Source of the DNA: CANLBN01 sp047638515
Lineage (GTDB): Bacteria > Pseudomonadota > Gammaproteobacteria > Pseudomonadales > Cellvibrionaceae
Length of the DNA: 12,055 bases
Assembly (NCBI GenBank): GCA_047638515.1
Contig: JBLIME010000069.1
Coordinates: forward strand, 1 to 12,055
Direction of reading: 5' to 3'
The position numbers were made by a program, and so were the translations under genes. This document shows positions 8,073 to 12,055 of this stretch, piece after piece. Position 1 is the stretch's first letter. Every line of letters begins with the position of its first letter. The notes beneath the pieces are model-generated. The model saw only the letters and a program-made list of their open reading frames with translations, was not told the DNA's origin and searched no databases.

Positions 8073-8115
8073 GGTAATTCTCCGGTTATATTTTAATCAA
8101 TTTGTCATTTAAGTT

Positions 8116-8143
8116 ATAGCAACTACCAACAAGTAGTTGCTAC
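8116..8143 (-). other. Perfect 10-bp RNA hairpin in the iscS-iscU spacer
   Basis: On the minus strand TAGCAACTAC-TTGTTG-GTAGTTGCTA forms a perfect 10-bp stem with a 6-nt loop, and one more G-U pair can close the base. No U-run follows, so it does not look like a terminator. It begins 24 nt after the iscS stop and ends 43 nt before the iscU start. A role in mRNA processing or in stabilising a 3' end is possible but not shown. Confidence 0.6.
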
Positions 8144-8166
8144 GCAAGCAGTTACCGCGCCTTTTG

Positions 8167-9387
8167 TTAGTGCGCCGCCCACTCTATCGAACTAATATCA
8201 ATACCGTCTTTATGCATATCCCAAAGTGGCGACAACTCGCGCAACTTATGCACCGCTTTGTGGACCTGGGCCACTGCGTGATCAACTTCTTCCTCTGTAC
8301 TAAAACGACCAAAGCCGAAACGTAGCGAACTATGGGCTAGCTCGTCACTGAGTCCTAGAGCACGTAGCACGTACGAGGGCTCAAGACTTGCAGAGGTACA
8401 GGCAGATCCCGAAGAGACCGCTAAATCTTTAAGTGACATGATCAATGACTCGCCTTCAACAAAAGCAAAGCTCACGTTTAAGTTGTGTGGCACGCGTTGG
8501 TCAAAAGAACCATTGACATGAACTTCTTCCATGTCTTTGACACCCGCCATGAAGCGGTCGCGAAGCACGGTCGCATGTTTAAAGTCTTGATCCATCTCAA
8601 GCTTAGCTAGGCGAAAAGCTTCACCCATACCAACGATTTGATGTGTTGGCAAAGTACCGGAACGCATACCGCGCTCGTGACCTCCGCCGTGTATTTGTGC
8701 CTCGAGACGCACACGTGGCTTACGTCTCACGAAAAGTGCACCGATGCCCTTAGGGCCATAGGCTTTGTGCGCGCAAAAAGAGATCACATCGACTTTCATG
8801 GTCTCGACATCAATGGCTACCTTACCTGGACTCTGTGCAGCATCGACATGGAAAAATACTTTGCGTTCGCGACAGATTTCGCCAATTGCGGCAATGTCGT
8901 TGATAACACCAATCTCATTATTGACGTGCATCAACGAAACTACCGTTGTGTCCTCACGAATGGCGTCAGCTACTTGCTGAGGCGTTATCAGACCTTCGCT
9001 GTCGGGATCTAAGTAGGTGACTTCATAGCCTTCACGCTCTAGCTGACGACAGGTGTCAAGCACTGCTTTGTGCTCGATTTTCGAGGTAATAACGTGCTTG
9101 CCACGCTTGTGATTGAAGTGCGCTAAGCCTTTTATAGCCAAGTTGTCAGATTCAGTAGCACCACTCGTCCAGACTATTTCACGAGCATCAGCGTTAATCA
9201 GGTCAGCAACGTTCTGACGCGCGTCCTCAACTGCCGACTCGGCTTTCCATCCGAAAGCGTGCGAACGCGAAGCTGGATTGCCGAAGTTTCCGGCCATGGT
9301 CAAGCAATTCATCATAGCCTCCGCCACACGAGGATCAACCGGTGTAGTTGAGGAGTAATCAAAATAAATGGGTAGCTGTAATGACAT
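8167..9387 (-). CDS. iscS: Cysteine desulfurase IscS
   Basis: IscS is a PLP enzyme that converts cysteine to alanine and a persulfide, feeding sulfur to IscU, tRNA thiolation and other cofactors. The 406-residue protein matches E. coli IscS with a two-residue N-terminal offset. The PLP lysine is Lys208 (HKAYGPKG), with cofactor ring contacts His106 (KIEHKAV), Asp182 and Gln185 (HVDAAQS). The mobile-loop persulfide cysteine is Cys330 in SSGSACTSAS, typical of group I desulfurases. The C-terminus SIEWAAH resembles the IscU-binding tail of E. coli IscS (SIEWAHH). One oddity is that the residue three before the PLP lysine is Cys205, where E. coli has Ser203. The ATG is preceded by AAGG at 7 nt. 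It lies 51 bp after iscR. Confidence 0.98.
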   Translation of the reverse strand: MSLQLPIYFDYSSTTPVDPRVAEAMMNCLTMAGNFGNPASRSHAFGWKAESAVEDARQNVADLINADAREIVWTSGATESDNLAIKGLAHFNHKRGKHVITSKIEHKAVLDTCRQLEREGYEVTYLDPDSEGLITPQQVADAIREDTTVVSLMHVNNEIGVINDIAAIGEICRERKVFFHVDAAQSPGKVAIDVETMKVDVISFCAHKAYGPKGIGALFVRRKPRVRLEAQIHGGGHERGMRSGTLPTHQIVGMGEAFRLAKLEMDQDFKHATVLRDRFMAGVKDMEEVHVNGSFDQRVPHNLNVSFAFVEGESLIMSLKDLAVSSGSACTSASLEPSYVLRALGLSDELAHSSLRFGFGRFSTEEEVDHAVAQVHKAVHKLRELSPLWDMHKDGIDISSIEWAAH

Positions 9388-9438
9388 GTTTATACCTTAT
9401 TAATTTAATCGTAATAAAACGTTAATTGATTTTAAAAT

Positions 9439-9927
9439 TCAGAGCAGATGAGAAGACGCAATAACGTCGATAGTGTCATTTAAACCTTTAAACTCTTCTT
9501 GCTGTCTAAGTGAAACTTGCTGTACATCTCTACGTGCAACTAAGTCGGCTAGACTAATGCTACTCAGAAAATTATGTATTTGTATGCTGAGATCTTCCCA
9601 CAGGTGATGAGTCAAACAAATTTCACCTTTGCTACAATTACCTTTGCCACTGCAGCTAGTCGCATCGATACACTCATTGACCGCGTCAACTATCTGAGCG
9701 ATAAAAATAGCTTCTAGACCACGGCTTAACTGATAGCCGCCGCCGGGTCCGCGAACACTGGCAACTAGTGACGATTTACGCAACTTTGAGAACAGCTGCT
9801 CTAAGTACGACAGGGAAATTTCTTGGCGCTTAGATATATCTGCCAGACTCACAGGCCCTTTTACCGCATGTATCGACAAATCGAGCATTGCGGTAACGGC
9901 GTATCGGCCTTTTGTAGTTAGTCGCAT
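9439..9927 (-). CDS. iscR: Fe-S cluster-sensing transcriptional regulator IscR
   Basis: IscR is an Rrf2-family regulator that holds a [2Fe-2S] cluster. The cluster-bound form represses the isc operon, and the apo form controls other (type 2) sites. The 162-residue protein has the winged helix at the N-terminus (MRLTTKGRYAVTAMLDL, then LEQLFSKLRK and the VRGPGGGY wing). The cluster ligands are Cys92, Cys98, Cys104 and His107, and Glu43, the residue that discriminates against apo-binding to type 1 sites, is present. These numbers match E. coli IscR as I recall them. A matching operator lies over its own promoter. No clear Shine-Dalgarno sequence precedes the ATG; the leader is AT-rich, with only GGA about 15 nt upstream, so translation may be weak. 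Confidence 0.98.
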   Translation of the reverse strand: MRLTTKGRYAVTAMLDLSIHAVKGPVSLADISKRQEISLSYLEQLFSKLRKSSLVASVRGPGGGYQLSRGLEAIFIAQIVDAVNECIDATSCSGKGNCSKGEICLTHHLWEDLSIQIHNFLSSISLADLVARRDVQQVSLRQQEEFKGLNDTIDVIASSHLL

Positions 9928-9968
9928 AATAGTTTATTGGTGTCCGACTCATTTCGTTTATTCAACAT

Positions 9969-9997
9969 ATTATGTAATAACCGACTATTTTAGTCAA
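9969..9997 (-). promoter_or_regulatory. iscR (isc operon) sigma-70 promoter
   Basis: On the minus strand TTGACT (-35, 9992-9997) and CATAAT (-10, 9969-9974) are separated by exactly 17 bp. Transcription would begin near 9962, giving a leader of about 35 nt before iscR. The -35 box is embedded in the IscR operator. Confidence 0.8.
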
Positions 9998-10001
9998 GTA
10001 T
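9977..10001 (-). promoter_or_regulatory. Type 1 IscR operator upstream of iscR
   Basis: The 25 bp on the minus strand read ATACTTGACT, AAAAT, AGTCGGTTAT. Against the published E. coli type 1 consensus (ATASYYGACT-RWWWY-AGTCRRSTAT, from memory) 24 of 25 positions agree. It overlaps the -35 box and spacer, so cluster-loaded IscR would block RNA polymerase: classical negative feedback. Confidence 0.85.
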
Positions 10002-10014
10002 AAGTCCTACTATT

Positions 10015-10857
10015 TTACTGTGACTTATCACTCTCGCTAGTATCGACATCCTTGTCTTTTAAACGTTTTATCTCTTTGTTGGTATGAAACATAAAATTTT
10101 GGATAGACGTCAGCATGCCGCGCATAATGGCGACCTCCATTTCATCTAAACGGACACGATTATACAGCCGCCGCAGGCGCGTCATAGTCTGGCGAGGATT
10201 ATCGGACTTTATAAAGCCTAAGCTCTCTAAAGTCTTCTGCAAATGCGTGTAATAATTCTCCACAGCATCTAGTTTAGCTGGCGGCATATCCCAGTCATTA
10301 AAATGCAGTGCCTCTCCAGCATTTTGCATTTCAAGGCAACTCATTCGCAACTCGTAAGTGAGTACCTGCACTGCGGCAGCTAAGTTCAAAGAACTGTAGT
10401 CTGGGTTTGTCGGAATGTGAACATGATAGTGGCACTTGTGCAGCTCTTCATTAGTCAAACCGCGATCTTCACGGCCGAAGATAATGGCAATAGGGTGCAC
10501 AGGCGCCTCGACGATTGCGCGCTGCCCGCACTCTCTAGGGGTAAATAGCGGCCAGGGTATACGCCGCTCGCGAGCACTGGTGCCAACAACTAGCCCACAG
10601 TCTGAAATTGCCTCGTCCAAGGTTGCAACAACCTTGGCATCCTCCAGCACATCCATCGCATTGGCTGCACGCCACTGCGCCTGTGGCGAGGGATAATCTT
10701 TGGGCTCCACTAGGTATAACTGGGTTAGTCCCATATTTTTCATCGCGCGAGCAACGCCCCCGATATTTCCGGGATGAGAAGTGTTGACTAAAACTATGCG
10801 GATGTTATCGAGCAAATGCTGACTCTCATCCGTTAAAGAAGCATGATCTGTGGCCAT
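10015..10857 (-). CDS. trmJ: tRNA (cytidine/uridine-2'-O-)-methyltransferase TrmJ
   Basis: TrmJ is a SPOUT-family enzyme that 2'-O-methylates position 32 in the anticodon loop of several tRNAs. The 280-residue protein has the three SPOUT knot motifs: NTSHPGNIGGVARAMKNMG (25-43), IIFGREDRGLTNEEL (125-139) and PTNPDYSSLNLAAAVQ (149-164). The C-terminal part (about 195-265) is the helical extension used for dimerisation and tRNA binding. It is longer than E. coli TrmJ (246), mainly because of a charged tail of about 15 residues rich in Lys, Asp and Ser. It lies just upstream of iscR in the same direction and divergent from suhB, as in E. coli. Its stop is only 14 bp from the edge of the IscR operator, so read-through from trmJ into iscR is possible. 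A likely promoter lies at 10895-10923. Confidence 0.96.
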   Translation of the reverse strand: MATDHASLTDESQHLLDNIRIVLVNTSHPGNIGGVARAMKNMGLTQLYLVEPKDYPSPQAQWRAANAMDVLEDAKVVATLDEAISDCGLVVGTSARERRIPWPLFTPRECGQRAIVEAPVHPIAIIFGREDRGLTNEELHKCHYHVHIPTNPDYSSLNLAAAVQVLTYELRMSCLEMQNAGEALHFNDWDMPPAKLDAVENYYTHLQKTLESLGFIKSDNPRQTMTRLRRLYNRVRLDEMEVAIMRGMLTSIQNFMFHTNKEIKRLKDKDVDTSESDKSQ

Positions 10858-10894
10858 AATGTCTTCACTACATCACAAGTAATTAAAGGCGCGC

Positions 10895-10923
10895 ATTCTA
10901 CCTCAGATTAAACACAACCCCAA
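10895..10923 (-). promoter_or_regulatory. Candidate trmJ promoter
   Basis: On the minus strand TTGGGG (10918-10923) and TAGAAT (10895-10900) are spaced 17 bp. The -10 box matches consensus at 5 of 6 positions and the -35 box at 3 of 6. The leader would be about 30 nt. It is the best sigma-70 pair I can see in front of trmJ. Confidence 0.45.
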
Positions 10924-11027
10924 TAAGATCTGCTAAAGCGCTACAAAATATAATCCTAAAGCTTAGTTTTAAGGCCTCCCACCTTGACTTCTATGCCTCG
11001 GCGTCAAGCATCCTTACCGAAATTAGC

Positions 11028-11056
11028 TAAACTAATAGCCGGCTATCCGCTATAAT
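11028..11056 (+). promoter_or_regulatory. Candidate suhB promoter with palindrome in the spacer
   Basis: A perfect TATAAT lies at 11051-11056. The matching -35 (TAAACT, 11028-11033, spacing 17) is poor, so an activator or an upstream element may help. The spacer contains the 12-bp perfect palindrome ATAGCCGGCTAT at 11035-11046. The start would be near 11063, giving a leader of about 70 nt. Confidence 0.5.
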
Positions 11057-11130
11057 AGTTATCTAACGATTGATCTCGCATCCAATCTGCTTATTATTTC
11101 TTTTATCTTATTCTACTGGTGATACCCCAT

Positions 11131-11934
11131 ATGGAACCAATGCTGACCATGGCCCTGCGCGCTGCGCGTAAAGGTGCCGAAGTCCTCGAAAAGGCAATAC
11201 AACATCGAGACGTACTAAAAATTGAAGAAAAGTCAAAGAATGACTATGTCACAGAAGTTGACCGCGCCGTAGAGAAAGAAATCATATACCATCTACGTAA
11301 GGCCTATCCCGATCACAACTTCAACGGCGAAGAAAGCGGCAAAACTGTTGGTAAAAATTCTGATTATGAATGGATCATCGATCCGATTGACGGCACGACT
11401 AACTTCATTAACAGCATCCCACACTACGCTATATCCATCGCCTGTACGTTTAAGGGCAAGCTTGAACACGGCGTTATTCTAGACCCGATGAAACGTGAAG
11501 AGTTTACGGCTAGTCGCGGTAAGGGAGCGGCTCTCAACGATAGACGCATTCGCGTTTCAGACCGCAAGAGCATGAGTGGTGCACTGCTTGCTACCGGTAT
11601 TCCATTCAATGGTAAAACCATGGATCACATAAAGCCCTACCTACGAAACTTGGAAGAAGTCTTACAACAAGAAACTTCGGGTATCCGAAGAATGGGGGCA
11701 GCTTCACTTGATCTTGCCTACGTTGCTGCCGGCCGCTATGACGGCTTTTGGGAAATGAAACTAAAACCTTGGGATATCGCTGCAGGCATTTTATTGGTTA
11801 AGGAAGCCGGCGGTTTCGTCAGCGACTTTAATGGCGGCAACGATATGCTCAAGTCTGGGAACATTGTCTGCGCATCAGGCAAAGTCTTTAAAGGCCTGCT
11901 ATCAATCACCGGCAAACATTTAAAAGACATCTAA
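11131..11934 (+). CDS. suhB: Inositol-1-monophosphatase family protein SuhB (Nus-complex factor)
   Basis: SuhB belongs to the Mg2+-dependent inositol monophosphatase family. In E. coli it also acts with NusA and the other Nus factors in rRNA antitermination and assembly. From the ATG at 11131 the protein has 267 residues, the E. coli length. The metal-binding motifs are present: NGEESG with Glu67, DPIDGTTNF (84-92) with Asp84, Asp87 and Thr90, and PWDIAAG with Asp215. LDLAYVAAGRYDGFWE is also conserved. The frame opens four codons earlier at a GTG (11119), but MEPMLTMALRAARK aligns directly with the E. coli start, and GGTG lies about 9 nt upstream of the ATG. It is divergent from trmJ, as in E. 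coli. Whether it acts mainly as phosphatase or Nus factor here cannot be read from sequence. Confidence 0.96.
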   Translation: MEPMLTMALRAARKGAEVLEKAIQHRDVLKIEEKSKNDYVTEVDRAVEKEIIYHLRKAYPDHNFNGEESGKTVGKNSDYEWIIDPIDGTTNFINSIPHYAISIACTFKGKLEHGVILDPMKREEFTASRGKGAALNDRRIRVSDRKSMSGALLATGIPFNGKTMDHIKPYLRNLEEVLQQETSGIRRMGAASLDLAYVAAGRYDGFWEMKLKPWDIAAGILLVKEAGGFVSDFNGGNDMLKSGNIVCASGKVFKGLLSITGKHLKDI

Positions 11935-11954
11935 AAACTAACACTCAATAACAC

Positions 11955-12055
11955 CTAGTCAGTCATTTTTGCGTTAAAGCGATTAAACACAGTAAGCAGG
12001 CGATTAATATCTACGGGCTTTGTTAAATATTCATCAAAGCCCTTTTTTAAACCTT
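11955..12055 (-). CDS. C-terminal end of a response-regulator receiver domain (partial)
   Basis: A minus-strand frame enters from the right edge and ends at a TAG at 11955-11957, giving 32 complete codons: GLKKGFDEYLTKPVDI, then NRLLTVFNRFNAKMTD. This is the classic last part of a CheY-like receiver: the GFDEYLxKP stretch holds the invariant Lys-Pro at the end of beta-5, followed by helix 5. The protein ends right after helix 5, so this is either a stand-alone receiver or a receiver at the C-terminus of a larger protein such as a hybrid histidine kinase. The rest lies outside the window. It is convergent with suhB, with only 20 bp between the two stop codons. Confidence 0.85.
   Translation of the reverse strand, partial: GLKKGFDEYLTKPVDINRLLTVFNRFNAKMTD
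12015..12048 (+). terminator. Candidate rho-independent terminator for suhB, inside the convergent gene
   Basis: On the plus strand GGGCTTTG and CAAAGCCC form a perfect 8-bp stem around a 12-nt loop, followed directly by TTTTTT. It begins 80 bp after the suhB stop and lies wholly within the coding sequence of the minus-strand receiver domain. The repeat coincides with the codons for KGFD and TKP, so chance pairing of conserved codons is an alternative explanation. Confidence 0.6.

Noticed and set aside
8638..9012. Plus-strand open frame of 124 codons opposite iscS
   Set aside because: It is an antisense shadow of iscS with no recognisable motif or ribosome site.
1..12055. Search for a novel system, mobile element, CRISPR array or tRNA
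   Set aside because: All long frames belong to well-known conserved families in a familiar gammaproteobacterial order. There are no transposase frames, arrays of direct repeats, cloverleaf-like sequences or unexplained coding blocks.

Overview
The window reads as chromosomal DNA from a gammaproteobacterium with moderate G+C (by eye, mid-40s percent). It carries a complete housekeeping iron-sulfur cluster assembly (isc) locus, and every Isc protein aligns residue for residue with what I remember of the E. coli family. The gene order is suhB (plus strand), then trmJ-iscR-iscS-iscU-iscA-hscB-hscA-fdx-iscX on the minus strand. The divergent suhB/trmJ-iscR arrangement is shared with E. coli. The continuation into ndk-rlmN-pilW-rodZ is the order I recall from Pseudomonas and related marine gammaproteobacteria, where ispG and hisS usually follow. 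A type IV pilus lipoprotein and a RodZ homologue point to a rod-shaped, probably piliated Gram-negative. I cannot name the genus.

Layout, left to right. 1-1067: rodZ, minus strand, missing its C-terminal end at the window edge. 1150-1923: pilW/pilF lipoprotein. 2081-3244: rlmN. 3267-3692: ndk. 3693-4033: 341 bases without a gene, probably holding the ndk promoter. 4034-9927: iscX, fdx, hscA, hscB, iscA, iscU, iscS and iscR, all minus strand, transcribed from right to left. 10015-10857: trmJ. 10858-11130: divergent promoter region. 11131-11934: suhB. 11955-12055: the last 32 codons of a response-regulator receiver domain on the minus strand, convergent with suhB.

How it works together. IscS takes sulfur from cysteine and passes it to the scaffold IscU. 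IscX and ferredoxin tune and reduce the system. HscB and HscA release the cluster from IscU by binding its LPPVK motif, and IscA acts as a carrier. IscR senses the product: a near-perfect type 1 IscR operator lies directly over the -35 box of the promoter in front of iscR, so the classical feedback loop can be seen in the DNA. Two RNA structures may set the ratio of products inside the operon. One is a 10-bp hairpin between iscS and iscU. The other is a terminator-like hairpin with a U-tract between iscA and hscB, which would separate iscRSUA from the chaperone half.

I found no mobile element, CRISPR array, tRNA, rRNA, prophage or unknown defence-type system. This is a conserved core region. 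The points worth a second look are regulatory structures and one active-site substitution in IscS.
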